DNA of 31,525 nucleotides from MGML01 sp964493985 (GTDB lineage Bacteria; Chloroflexota; Dehalococcoidia; Dehalococcoidales; UBA2162): NCBI GenBank assembly GCA_964493985.1, contig CAZBQL010000029.1, forward strand, positions 1 to 31,525. The letters run 5' to 3'. Under the pieces are notes generated by a model. It searched no databases. It was not told the DNA's origin and saw only the letters and a program-made list of their open reading frames with translations. Within the stretch, counting starts at the first letter, position 1, and every line of letters begins with the position of its first letter. Shown here piece after piece: positions 8,527 to 16,774 of this stretch. The position numbers and the translations under genes were made by a program.

Positions 8527-8876
8527 TTTTCCTGCCTCCCCCTGTCCAAGTAACTTTTCCGTCTACTTTCTGCCAAGTCTATGTCTACTTTCGGTACCGG
8601 CCCCGTCTTCTTAATAAACCCATGTAATAAGACAAAAGACTCACCGTTCGCCAGAAAGTAAATGATTCGATACCTGTTTTTACTGTGCCTTACTCTTAGT
8701 TCCCAGAGTTGCTTTTCTAAGTGCCTAGCGTAGGGCATTCCCAAATCAATGCCAAACTCTTCAAGTAAATCCAAAATTCTAGCAACTCTAGCCCTAGATT
8801 TAGTGTCCAGCGAGTCGATGAACTCTTGCACTGGATATTTTCCAGTCTCCGACCTGTAATATTCAATATTCCACAC
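8523..8876 (-). CDS. higB: HigB-type toxin (RelE superfamily, Gp49-like)
   Basis: A 117-aa predicted ribosome-dependent mRNA endonuclease. It carries the family pattern: N-terminal WNIEYYRSETGKYPVQEFIDSL, central LGMPYARHLEKQLWELRVRHSKNRYRIIYFL, and FVLLHGFIKKTGPVP near the C-terminus. The start is GTG 8876, supported by the family N-terminus. The predicted transcription start lies at or one to two bases before this GTG, so the message should be leaderless and no ribosome site is present. It forms an operon with higA (four-base overlap). Confidence 0.88.
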   Translation of the reverse strand: MWNIEYYRSETGKYPVQEFIDSLDTKSRARVARILDLLEEFGIDLGMPYARHLEKQLWELRVRHSKNRYRIIYFLANGESFVLLHGFIKKTGPVPKVDIDLAESRRKSYLDRGRQEK

Positions 8877-8884
8877 GCCGGGCT

Positions 8885-8913
8885 ATTATAACAATATTGT
8901 TATAAAATGTCAA
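8885..8913 (-). promoter_or_regulatory. Consensus higBA promoter with palindromic operator
   Basis: On the reverse strand TTGACA (8908-8913) and TATAAT (8885-8890) are exact sigma-70 hexamers 17 bases apart. The perfect 20-bp palindrome TTATAACAATATTGTTATAA (8886-8905) fills the spacer and overlaps the -10 box. This is the expected position for autorepression by HigA. Confidence 0.88.
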
Positions 8914-8976
8914 TTCGGGTTTGCATTCAGGTTTTCGCACATTACCTGGTTGCCGTCGCTATCGTAGACATAAGAC

Positions 8977-10062
8977 TCACAGTTTCCACGAATCGAGATT
9001 TTCACGAGCGAGGCGGTCTATATGCCCCAGCAGTTTTTTCGTATCCGCTTTTATCGGTCTGATGAAACTAATCCTCTTTTTACCAACCGTTATCACGTTC
9101 TTCCACCATAACCACCAGAGTACGCTTATTATGACTACTGCCATCAGCCCCAGCACGGCGAAATATCCCCAACGCCAGGAAAGCTCCGGCATGTATTCAA
9201 AGTTCATGCCGTATATCCCGGCAAGCAGTGATAACGGCAGGAAAACAGCAGCGACTATAGAAAGTATTTTCATAGTTTCATTCTGCCGGTTGGCTACTGA
9301 TGACATATAGGTTGATAAGGCATTATCGGTCCTGTCACGTATATCCTGGTTAAGGTCTTCTATCCTGACCAGGTGGTCGTATATATCACGGAAATATATC
9401 TGGGCTTCCTGTGTGATTACATGGAACTCCCGTCTGCTTAGTCGATTAAGGATTTCACGTTGAGGAGCCATCACGCGGTGGAGCTGCATAGTCGAACGCT
9501 TTAATTTCAGGATAGCTTCAAGTGTTGTTTTTTGGGGATTGTGAATGGCTTCTTCCTCGATATCATCCGTAATGTCATTCATTGTATCTATCGTCGGCAG
9601 TACATTATCTATCAGGGCATCCGCTATTTCATGGGCAAGGAAGTCAGCACCTCTTCTCATTGGACGCCCACTTTCTTCAACAAGTCTTTTCACTTCCTGG
9701 GTACTTAGAATAGGAAAAGTGTGGTGACTTACTACAAAATTCGCACCGATGAACAGTTCAAGCTGTGACGTTTCGACAATATCGGACTCAACCGTGTAAT
9801 TCACCCCGTGAAGTATAACAAAGATGTGGCTTTCAAATTCATCTACTTTCGGCGGGTTTATCCGTTCTCCCAGGCAGTCGTCTATTGCCAGTTGATGAAA
9901 ATGAAATACGTCTGGCATCAGGCTGATGTCTTCTGGATCATCACCTTCTATATCCACCCATAATAGTCCCCGTTCTGACTTGCAGGCAGACTTGATTTCG
10001 TTCCTGTTGATATCGAATTGAAGAGTTCCATCAGATTCCATGTAATATGCTTTAACTGTCAT
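8977..10062 (-). CDS. corA: CorA-family divalent cation transporter
   Basis: A 361-aa inner-membrane Mg2+/Co2+ channel. The start is ATG 10062 with GGAGG seven bases before it; the open frame further upstream lacks a ribosome site. It has the large cytoplasmic N-terminal domain, a long stalk helix, and two C-terminal membrane helices: the first ends in the signature GMNFEYMPEL (about residues 294-303), and the second is rich in W/L/V. It ends with the basic tail KKLLGHIDRLARENLDSW. It sits 34 bases downstream of mscS and is probably co-transcribed. A diverged copy of its last 123 bases lies at 8089-8211. Confidence 0.95.
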   Translation of the reverse strand: MTVKAYYMESDGTLQFDINRNEIKSACKSERGLLWVDIEGDDPEDISLMPDVFHFHQLAIDDCLGERINPPKVDEFESHIFVILHGVNYTVESDIVETSQLELFIGANFVVSHHTFPILSTQEVKRLVEESGRPMRRGADFLAHEIADALIDNVLPTIDTMNDITDDIEEEAIHNPQKTTLEAILKLKRSTMQLHRVMAPQREILNRLSRREFHVITQEAQIYFRDIYDHLVRIEDLNQDIRDRTDNALSTYMSSVANRQNETMKILSIVAAVFLPLSLLAGIYGMNFEYMPELSWRWGYFAVLGLMAVVIISVLWWLWWKNVITVGKKRISFIRPIKADTKKLLGHIDRLARENLDSWKL

Positions 10063-10096
10063 CGTTTTTCCTCCGATTTTTTCGGTGTCGGTCCCT

Positions 10097-10963
10097 TTAT
10101 TTTTGGCCGGTAACGTCTTCCATGCTGTTGCCGAAATAAAGTTTGGTATGAGGCCACGGTATCTCAATGCCCTCGGCGTCGAAGGCTTTTTTCAGTCGTA
10201 GTCTTAGTTCTCCCGTAGCTGACCATTGCTCTAAAGGTTTTACATCGCAGGTTATCTTTATATCTATGCCGGAATCTCCCAGTTTATCTACTCTGAGGGC
10301 TATTGGCGGAGTTATCAGCCGGTCCCGCCAGTTTTCATCTGCGGCGAGTTCTTCACCGACCCGGTTTATTACCGATATCGCATGGTCAAGGTCCGTACCG
10401 TAGGAAACAGAGACATTAAGGTTAACCCTGGAAAAGTGACGTGAATAATTACTGGCAACCCTGATCTCACCGTTTGGGACATGATGGACAATACCGTCGA
10501 GGTCACGCAGTACTGTCTTTCTGAGGGTTACGTCTTCCACCAGTCCTGCAACTCCGCCTACCATTGCGACATCACCGACACGATACTGGTTCTCCCACAG
10601 GATAAAAATACCGGCTATCAGGTCTCTAATAAGGTACTGCGCTCCGAAACCGACGGCTACACCTGCAATACCGAAACCTGCCAGCATAGGACCTATCGGA
10701 ACTCCTGCTTCATTAAGTATCATAAGTAACACGACAACGATAATAATAACCCTGCTTATCCCGATAAGTACCCCAACGAGAGTATTTGTTCGCTTTTCCA
10801 GACCTTTTTTACTCTCTCCCTTTGTTTTCTCTACGGTCCGGTTGATCAGTGGCGGAATAAGCCGTTGTATCAGGAACCAGAGAATAATGCCGATAACGAG
10901 GATTATCAGGATTTTTATACCGTGCTGGACAAGCCATTCTGTTATCGAATTCCAGGTAATCAT
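10097..10963 (-). CDS. mscS: MscS-family mechanosensitive channel
   Basis: A 288-aa small-conductance mechanosensitive channel. ATG 10963 follows AGGAGG at good spacing; six codons upstream are open but not needed. It has three predicted membrane helices (about residues 14-37, 66-87 and 91-118), the last being the Gly/Ala-rich pore helix (AGFGIAGVAVGFGAQYLIRDLIAGIF). The cytoplasmic beta domain shows YRVGDVAMVGGVAGLVEDVTLRKTVLRDLDG and HVPNGEI. Such channels release solutes on hypo-osmotic shock. It is followed by corA. Confidence 0.94.
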   Translation of the reverse strand: MITWNSITEWLVQHGIKILIILVIGIILWFLIQRLIPPLINRTVEKTKGESKKGLEKRTNTLVGVLIGISRVIIIVVVLLMILNEAGVPIGPMLAGFGIAGVAVGFGAQYLIRDLIAGIFILWENQYRVGDVAMVGGVAGLVEDVTLRKTVLRDLDGIVHHVPNGEIRVASNYSRHFSRVNLNVSVSYGTDLDHAISVINRVGEELAADENWRDRLITPPIALRVDKLGDSGIDIKITCDVKPLEQWSATGELRLRLKKAFDAEGIEIPWPHTKLYFGNSMEDVTGQK

Positions 10964-10994
10964 GTGTAACCTCCTGTACAAACAATGGGATTAA

Positions 10995-11003
10995 ATTATA
11001 CCA
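10995..11003 (-). promoter_or_regulatory. Extended -10 promoter for mscS-corA
   Basis: The reverse strand reads TGGTATAAT, an extended -10 (TGnTATAAT), about 32 bases before the mscS ATG. The -35 region is poor, as expected for extended -10 promoters. Confidence 0.55.
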
Positions 11004-11069
11004 GATTCTCAGGTCGTGTATTCCATAATATTACTTTGTACCAAAGGTCTGTCAACAACTGTTCTTTTC

Positions 11070-11098
11070 TTGGCAAAGAGTAAAGAAAATGCTATACT
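11070..11098 (+). promoter_or_regulatory. Sigma-70 promoter of the acyl-CoA ligase operon
   Basis: TTGGCA (11070-11075) and TATACT (11093-11098) with a 17-base spacer; each hexamer has one mismatch to consensus. It is 49 bases before the first start codon. Confidence 0.7.
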
Positions 11099-11146
11099 TG
11101 GCAATCGTATTTATATATCGAAATACTTCACAGGAGGACGGCATAC

Positions 11147-11845
11147 GTGACCGGACAGCAGTTGATTGATAAAGCTAAAGCCGAAGGAAGAAACCTGCTT
11201 ACCGAGATAGAAGCAAAAGAACTTCTCAAACAGGCGGGTATACCTGTTGTGGAAACAAAATTGGCTACTTCGAAAGAGCAGGCAATTACTCTAAGTAAAG
11301 AGATGGGATTGCCAGTAGTATTGAAAATAACTTCGCCTGACGTGATACATAAAAGTGATGCCGGCGGTGTAAAACTTGGCCTGGATACTGAAGAGAAAGT
11401 GGCGCAAGCCTATGATGATATAATGACAGCTATCAGGAAAGCCTATCCGGATGCGAAGATCGAAGGCGTATCCGTTCAGCGAATGGCCCGTCCCGGTGTT
11501 GAGGTAATTATTGGAATGTCCAAGGACGCCCAGTTCGGACCAGTAATAATGTTCGGCCTCGGCGGTATCCTCGTGGAAATACTCAAAGATGTATCTTTCA
11601 GAATAGTGCCTCTGGAAAAAAGAGACGCTCGGGAGATGATTAAAGAAATCAAGGGATATCCCGTACTGGAAGGATATCGCGGACAGGAACCCGTGGATAT
11701 AGAAAATCTTGAAGAACTGATACTTAAAGTCTCTGCTTTCGTAGAACAGCATCCGGAGATAGATGAACTTGATCTTAATCCCGTTTTTGCTTACAGTGAT
11801 GGCGCAACAGCCGTAGACGCAAGGGTGATACTTGGCGAGGAATAG
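11147..11845 (+). CDS. ADP-forming acyl-CoA synthetase, beta (ATP-grasp) subunit
   Basis: A 232-aa protein of the ATP-grasp_5 type, the beta subunit of ADP-forming acetate/acyl-CoA ligases. It would convert acyl-CoA plus ADP and Pi to acid, CoA and ATP together with an alpha subunit. Recognisable pieces: LLKQAGIPVVETKLATS, LPVVLKITSPDVIHKSDAGGVKLGL, VQRMARPGVEVIIGMSKDAQFGPVIMFGLGGILVEILKDVSFRIVPL and ELDLNPVFAY. The start is GTG 11147 behind AGGAGG. No alpha subunit (CoA-binding and ligase-CoA domains) is in the window; instead an AMP-forming-type ligase follows six bases later. Family is sure, substrate unknown. Confidence 0.9.
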   Translation: MTGQQLIDKAKAEGRNLLTEIEAKELLKQAGIPVVETKLATSKEQAITLSKEMGLPVVLKITSPDVIHKSDAGGVKLGLDTEEKVAQAYDDIMTAIRKAYPDAKIEGVSVQRMARPGVEVIIGMSKDAQFGPVIMFGLGGILVEILKDVSFRIVPLEKRDAREMIKEIKGYPVLEGYRGQEPVDIENLEELILKVSAFVEQHPEIDELDLNPVFAYSDGATAVDARVILGEE

Positions 11846-11851
11846 TCTTCG

Positions 11852-13399
11852 ATGAACCTGAAATCGGTGCTGGAGCGAACAGCTTCCCGATACGGAGATA
11901 AAAACGCGATAATATACGGTGACCGAAGGGTAACGTATACATCTCTTAACGAAGAATCAAATCGTTTTGCCAACGCTTTGCTGAAAGCCGGGATAACCGT
12001 AGGCGACAGAGTAGCGTTATTTCTTTCGAACAGCCCTGAATTCTTCATTGCTTTTTTTGGTATTACCAAGATAGGTGCGATTCCGCTCCCGCTTGACCAG
12101 CAGTACAAGCTCAGGGAGATGAAATCATTATTCAATAATTCACTTCCGGCTGCTGTCATTTCAGAGAAAACGGCGCTGGATATAATGACTCCGATATTAC
12201 CTGATCTGAAATCGATTAAACTCGTTATTGAGGTAGGTGCGGAGAAAAGAGAGAATTTCATCGGATTTGATGAATTTATTTATTCGGGTCCCGATGAACA
12301 TCTAAACGTTGTCCGATCACCTGACGACATTGCCGTGATAATGTATACTTCAGCTTCATCGTTTCAGCCCAAGGGAGTTATGCTTTCTCATTACAGCCTC
12401 GTGCAAGAAGCCATATGGTCTTCCAGCGGGTACAATCAGTCAGATAAAGATATCATGATGCTGTTTGCATTACCGACGTTTCATGTATACGGACTGATTG
12501 CTGCAGCACTTTCTACCATATATACGGGCGGCACCATAATTGTTGTGCCTGGCACGGGACTTTCAATTAATAGTTGTATGACTGCAATCGAGCGTGAGAA
12601 AGGAACGATGTTCCTTGGAGTACCCTATATATTTGCCCTTGCCGTGGATATGGCTAAAAAAGATGGGATTCAGAATGATCTCAGTTCATTGAGACTGTGT
12701 GCCAGTGCCGGGGCTCCTCTGTCTGTCAGTACCTCAAACCAATTCAAAGAGTTATTCGGGCTTGATATTATGGACTGTTATGGTCTGACCGAAGCGGTTT
12801 GTCATGTGACCTGTCCCCCAATAGGTGAAACGGTTAAAACAGGATCGATTGGTAAGCCATTGTCCGGGTGGAACATTAAAATAGTCAATACTGACGGTAC
12901 CGAAGCATCGACAGGAGAATCAGGTGAAATCCTGGTAAATGGACCGATAATGAAGGGATATTACAACAATCCTGAGGATACCGATAAGTTTATTAAGGAC
13001 GGATGGCTCTATACCGGAGATATCGGAATGAAAGATGAAGACGGTAATTTATATATAACAGGGAGAAGTAAGGATACGATTATCGTCAAGGGGCAGAACA
13101 TATATCCGGCAGATATCGAGATGGTAATAGCGGAGATGCCGGAAGTAGCAGAGATCGCTGTCATGGGAATTCCCGATAGAATGCGCGGAGAGATTATAGG
13201 AGCGGTGATCAATCTGCGTGAAAATACCAGGATAACGGAGCAGGATATCAGGCAGTTTTGCCTCGACCGTATAGCAAGTTACAAGATTCCCAAGCAGATC
13301 ATTTTCTCCGGACCCATGCCGAAGAATGCATCAGGAGAAATCGATAAAAATATGTTGCGGAAACAGTTATCAATACCACCGGTTTTCCCAACATTATAG
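11852..13399 (+). CDS. Class I adenylate-forming (acyl-CoA ligase) family protein with altered core motifs
   Basis: A 515-aa ANL-superfamily protein with the full two-domain layout. Conserved parts include YGLTEA (310-315), TGD (388-390) and GRSKDTIIVKGQNIYPADIE (about 404-423). Two catalytic motifs deviate. The phosphate-binding loop, normally TSGTTGxPKG, reads TSASSFQPKG (166-175). The C-terminal PKxxxGK motif reads PKNASGE (490-496), so the lysine that drives adenylation is glutamate. The enzyme may thus be weak or inactive in forming acyl-AMP, or may serve only the thioester half-reaction. It starts six bases after the acyl-CoA synthetase beta gene and is clearly in its operon. Confidence 0.9.
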   Translation: MNLKSVLERTASRYGDKNAIIYGDRRVTYTSLNEESNRFANALLKAGITVGDRVALFLSNSPEFFIAFFGITKIGAIPLPLDQQYKLREMKSLFNNSLPAAVISEKTALDIMTPILPDLKSIKLVIEVGAEKRENFIGFDEFIYSGPDEHLNVVRSPDDIAVIMYTSASSFQPKGVMLSHYSLVQEAIWSSSGYNQSDKDIMMLFALPTFHVYGLIAAALSTIYTGGTIIVVPGTGLSINSCMTAIEREKGTMFLGVPYIFALAVDMAKKDGIQNDLSSLRLCASAGAPLSVSTSNQFKELFGLDIMDCYGLTEAVCHVTCPPIGETVKTGSIGKPLSGWNIKIVNTDGTEASTGESGEILVNGPIMKGYYNNPEDTDKFIKDGWLYTGDIGMKDEDGNLYITGRSKDTIIVKGQNIYPADIEMVIAEMPEVAEIAVMGIPDRMRGEIIGAVINLRENTRITEQDIRQFCLDRIASYKIPKQIIFSGPMPKNASGEIDKNMLRKQLSIPPVFPTL

Positions 13400-13475
13400 A
13401 TTGAATCTACCTATTGAGAAAGTAACCGGCCTGTTACTTCGTATTATATCGATGTATTGAAATGAACTATGACAT

Positions 13476-13504
13476 TTGATAATATTGTTATACCTGTATA
13501 TACT
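13476..13504 (+). promoter_or_regulatory. Sigma-70 promoter of padR
   Basis: TTGATA (13476-13481) and TATACT (13499-13504) separated by 17 bases, 28 bases before the padR ATG. AT-rich imperfect symmetry around ATAATATTGTTAT in the spacer could be a binding site for autoregulation. Confidence 0.7.
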
Positions 13505-13532
13505 CGAAGTATTTAAAAGAGAGGTAACTACC

Positions 13533-13868
13533 ATGGGGCAACGATTAGAGTTAATGAAGGGCAGTTCTGAGTCGTTGTTGTTATGCTTGATTGGTCGACA
13601 GCCGATGTACGGCTACCAGATTATCAAGGAACTGGAAAAACGGAGCCGGGGATACTTCAAATTCAAAGAAGGCACACTCTATCCGGCACTCCATCGACTG
13701 GAAAAGTCCGGCTTGATAAAGGGAAAATGGGAAATGCTGCCAAGCGGAAGACAGAGGAGATACTATTATATAACGGAAAAAGGAAATAATCTTTTAGAAG
13801 AGAAGATAACGCAATGGCAGGATTTCCTGTATGCAATGAACCTTATCATTCGACCTGCTACTCTCTGA
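13533..13868 (+). CDS. PadR-family transcriptional regulator
   Basis: A 111-aa winged-helix repressor. The start is ATG 13533, after GAGAGG; the upstream open frame overlaps the promoter. The PadR signature is clear: LLLCLIGRQPMYGYQIIKELEKRS, then FKFKEGTLYPALHRLEKSGLIKGKW and RRYYYITEKG. It lacks the long C-terminal helical domain, so it belongs to the short (subfamily 2) type. It is followed 14 bases later by a HAAS-domain membrane protein, the standard partner, which it probably regulates. Confidence 0.93.
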   Translation: MGQRLELMKGSSESLLLCLIGRQPMYGYQIIKELEKRSRGYFKFKEGTLYPALHRLEKSGLIKGKWEMLPSGRQRRYYYITEKGNNLLEEKITQWQDFLYAMNLIIRPATL

Positions 13869-13882
13869 TGTGAGGTGGAAGG

Positions 13883-14794
13883 GTGGTAACGTCGTTAAGT
13901 CAATATCTGGATGACATCAGGAATAACCTTCGGTTGGATGCGGCGGACGAGAGTGAGGTTATCAATGAACTTCAGTCGCATATTGAAGATGAATTCCAGG
14001 AGATGAGAGATGCCGGTCTATCTGAAGAAGAGGCGGCCGCATCCTGTATAAAATTCTTTGGGTCAGCAGCCGTCATAGCACGTCAGATCTACGAAGCACA
14101 CAGCCAGGGTACCTGGAAACAGGCTCTTATGGCCTCTTTACCTCACATGCTTTTCGCTCTCCTCTTTACTTTAAACTGGTGGCAGGGAGTAGGCTGGTTA
14201 GTTGTTACTCTCGGCGGAGTACTTGCAATGGCTCTCTATGGCTGGCTCCATGGCAAGCCGGTCTGGCTCTTCCCCTGGCGTGGATATTATTTTATACCAG
14301 TGCTATTAGCAGGAATCCTGCTTCTCTATCTCCCTGCAGGCTGGTCATGGGTAGCAATAGTCATATATCTCCCCCTGGTGGCGGTGCTTTTGTGGTCCGT
14401 TACGGTAAAGACGGTTAAAAGAGACTGGCTTTATAGTGCATTAATGACTCTGCCTGTTCCGATTGTTATCGGCTGGTATCTGGCTGCCGGTAAAGAAGGA
14501 GAATTCCTTAAAGTGAACCTGGAATATGTTGGTTATTTCGCACCTGGTATCGGACTGAGTTTTCTCGCTCTTGCGGCAACCACGATAGCGTTTATTAGAC
14601 TCAGACAACGTTGGTTGAGAGGAGTCCTTCTACTCCTTTCGGGATTCCTCACTCTCATAATGGTTACCTTTTATTCGGAAGGAAGGATTGGTCTGCCGCT
14701 ATTTCTCGGTTTAACGCTGATAATGCTGACCGTATTATTAAGTCCGGCAGTCGTTGATCGAAGGATAAGGCGAAACAAGCAAACTTCGGGATAG
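13883..14794 (+). CDS. HAAS-domain polytopic membrane protein
   Basis: A 303-aa protein starting at GTG 13883, a few bases after GAGGTGGAAGG. The first 75 residues form the HAAS/DUF1700-like helical domain (YLDDIRNNLRLDAADESEVINELQSHIEDEFQEMRDAGLSEEEAAASCIKFFGS). About seven or eight hydrophobic segments then run to residue 290. HAAS domains are found next to PadR regulators and act as cytoplasmic sensing or docking domains on membrane proteins. The membrane part is not recognisable as a specific transporter. Encoded with padR. Confidence 0.8.
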   Translation: MVTSLSQYLDDIRNNLRLDAADESEVINELQSHIEDEFQEMRDAGLSEEEAAASCIKFFGSAAVIARQIYEAHSQGTWKQALMASLPHMLFALLFTLNWWQGVGWLVVTLGGVLAMALYGWLHGKPVWLFPWRGYYFIPVLLAGILLLYLPAGWSWVAIVIYLPLVAVLLWSVTVKTVKRDWLYSALMTLPVPIVIGWYLAAGKEGEFLKVNLEYVGYFAPGIGLSFLALAATTIAFIRLRQRWLRGVLLLLSGFLTLIMVTFYSEGRIGLPLFLGLTLIMLTVLLSPAVVDRRIRRNKQTSG

Positions 14795-15253
14795 CAGTAC
14801 TAATATCCATAAAGCACTGAGTACCCCTCCTGCTCATTCCCAGATGGACAGCCCGCGATACTTTTTACTGAGAAGCCGGGATACTGATGATCCATCGACT
14901 ATGAGAACCGGTATGAAAACAGGATAGGGAAGGTCTCCACATAGTTCTCAGATAATAAAAGTTTCACAATACATCTAGCGTTAAGTAATGAAAAGCTCTA
15001 TAATAAAACATAGAGTTTCGATATAAACTTCTCGATTTGTGATACTTGTGATACGGAAAAACGATTTCTTAAGATTATTTGATTCTTCAGATATGATAGA
15101 AAAGTAACCCGCGTTTGCCCGGGACCGAATGCATATTTCTTGATCTCTTCCAGACATTAAAATCCTTGAAACCGGGTGGTTGCGGTTTTAGTTAAACTCT
15201 ATATTTGTAAATTCGGAAAAACTGTTTGGACTTCCGGATAACGAAATTAGGAG
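14795..15253. other. 459-bp intergenic region
   Basis: No coding frame with a ribosome site is seen on either strand. It contains TATAAT at 14999-15004 inside a weak AT-rich hairpin (CTCTAT...ATAGAG, 14996-15015), with no matching -35 box. A TTGAAA near 15167 could belong to a poor promoter for pepA. I see no strong terminator for the HAAS gene. Confidence 0.5.
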
Positions 15254-16753
15254 ATGAGGGTGGAGATAAAGATAGCTTCTGGCAATATCAGGGATGTAGA
15301 AGCCGACGCTATTGTCCTCTATATGTTCGAAGGACCGGACCACCTTGAAGGTGACCTGGCTGAGATAGATTCTGCCCTCGAAGGAATAATCTCTCGATTG
15401 CTGGACCACAGAGAAATAAAGGGGAAACCTGGTCAATTAACAGTTATACATACGCTTGGAAAACTGCCTGCTTCGAGGGTGGTGATTTGCGGATTAGGCA
15501 AAGAAGATGAATTGAATTTAGATGGCATCCGTAATACAGTTGCAGAAGCCTGCCGTTCGCTTGAACAAAACAATGTCGAAACTATTGCAGCCGTGGTGTT
15601 CGGGAATAATAGCATTCCTGCCGATAAATCAAGCCAGGCGATGACCGAAGGCGCATTGCTGGGTACGTATAGTTTCAGACGCCACATTACCAAAGAAGCG
15701 GAACACGGTAATATCAGGCAACTAACGATAATTACGAATGATGATAACCTGAAATCCGGTATGGAGTCAGGGTGTGAAAAAGGGAAGATTATCGCTGAAG
15801 CAGCGATGAATGCCCGTGATATGGTGAATGAGCCGGCAAACTATATGACTCCCTCCGACATGGCGGCAACGGCCAGGAAGACGGGTGATGAAACCGGTCT
15901 GGAAGTACGGATCCTAGAAAAAGAAGATATGCAGGAACTTGGGATGGGAGCTTTGCTCGGCGTAGCCAGGGGAAGTGAACAGCCTCCTAAGTTTATTATT
16001 ATGCGGTACAGTGGCGGGAAAACACCTGATATAGAAATAGCCCTTATCGGAAAAGCAATTACTTTCGACTCCGGTGGAATATCCATCAAACCTTCCGCGG
16101 GAATGGAGGAAATGAAGGACGATATGTCCGGCGGAGCCGCGGTCATTGCGGCAATGGGTGCCATAGCAAGGCTGAAACCCGAGATCAATGTGCTGGGTCT
16201 TGTTCCGGCTACTGAAAACCTTCCAGGCGGAAATGCCCTGAAACCGGGTGATGTTGTCACCCAGATGGAAGGAAAAACCATTGAGATAATATCCACCGAT
16301 GCCGAGGGAAGACTGGCGTTGTCCGATGCTATCGGATATGCCAGGAAACAGGAAGTCAAACGGATTGTCGACGTCGCCACTCTTACCGGGGCAATTCAGG
16401 TAGCGTTAGGCGATGTGTGTACCGGCGCCTTTTCGAATAACCAGGAACTGGCTGATAAAGTTGTCGCGGCCGGTGAAGAAGCCGGAGAGCGTATCTGGCA
16501 GATGCCGATGCACGATGAGTACAAAGAACAAAATAAGAGCGATGTTGCCGATATCAAAAACACAGGCGGCAGATCAGCCGGGTCGATAACGGCGGCTCTC
16601 TTCCTGGGCGAATTTGTGGATGAGATTCCCTGGGTACACCTGGATATTGCCGGCACCGCTTATACGGATAAAATAAAAGGTTACAAAGTAAAAGGTTCTA
16701 CCGGAGTGCCGGTCAGGACGCTGGTAAACCTTGTGATGTCACTGTCTGAATAA
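15254..16753 (+). CDS. pepA: Leucyl aminopeptidase (M17 cytosol aminopeptidase)
   Basis: A 499-aa two-metal aminopeptidase that removes N-terminal residues from peptides in the cytosol. The M17 signature STDAEGRLALSDAI begins near residue 346. The metal/catalytic segment GKAITFDSGGISIKPSAGMEEMKDDMSGGAAV begins near 265. The variable N-terminal macro-like domain covers the first 160 residues. AGGAG directly abuts ATG 15254, so GTG 15260, at a six-base spacing, is an equally good or better start. It is followed by the metallo-hydrolase gene after 21 bases. Confidence 0.95.
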   Translation: MRVEIKIASGNIRDVEADAIVLYMFEGPDHLEGDLAEIDSALEGIISRLLDHREIKGKPGQLTVIHTLGKLPASRVVICGLGKEDELNLDGIRNTVAEACRSLEQNNVETIAAVVFGNNSIPADKSSQAMTEGALLGTYSFRRHITKEAEHGNIRQLTIITNDDNLKSGMESGCEKGKIIAEAAMNARDMVNEPANYMTPSDMAATARKTGDETGLEVRILEKEDMQELGMGALLGVARGSEQPPKFIIMRYSGGKTPDIEIALIGKAITFDSGGISIKPSAGMEEMKDDMSGGAAVIAAMGAIARLKPEINVLGLVPATENLPGGNALKPGDVVTQMEGKTIEIISTDAEGRLALSDAIGYARKQEVKRIVDVATLTGAIQVALGDVCTGAFSNNQELADKVVAAGEEAGERIWQMPMHDEYKEQNKSDVADIKNTGGRSAGSITAALFLGEFVDEIPWVHLDIAGTAYTDKIKGYKVKGSTGVPVRTLVNLVMSLSE

Positions 16754-16774
16754 TACTATGGAGGTAATGCTGCT

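Noticed and set aside
13452..13475. ATGT...ACAT half-sites before padR as a PadR operator
   Set aside because: The spacing (16 bases) does not match the usual PadR ATGT-N8-ACAT site.
14996..15015. TATAAT within a small AT hairpin in the intergenic region before pepA
   Set aside because: There is no -35 partner at normal spacing and the stem is only AT-rich; chance is likely.
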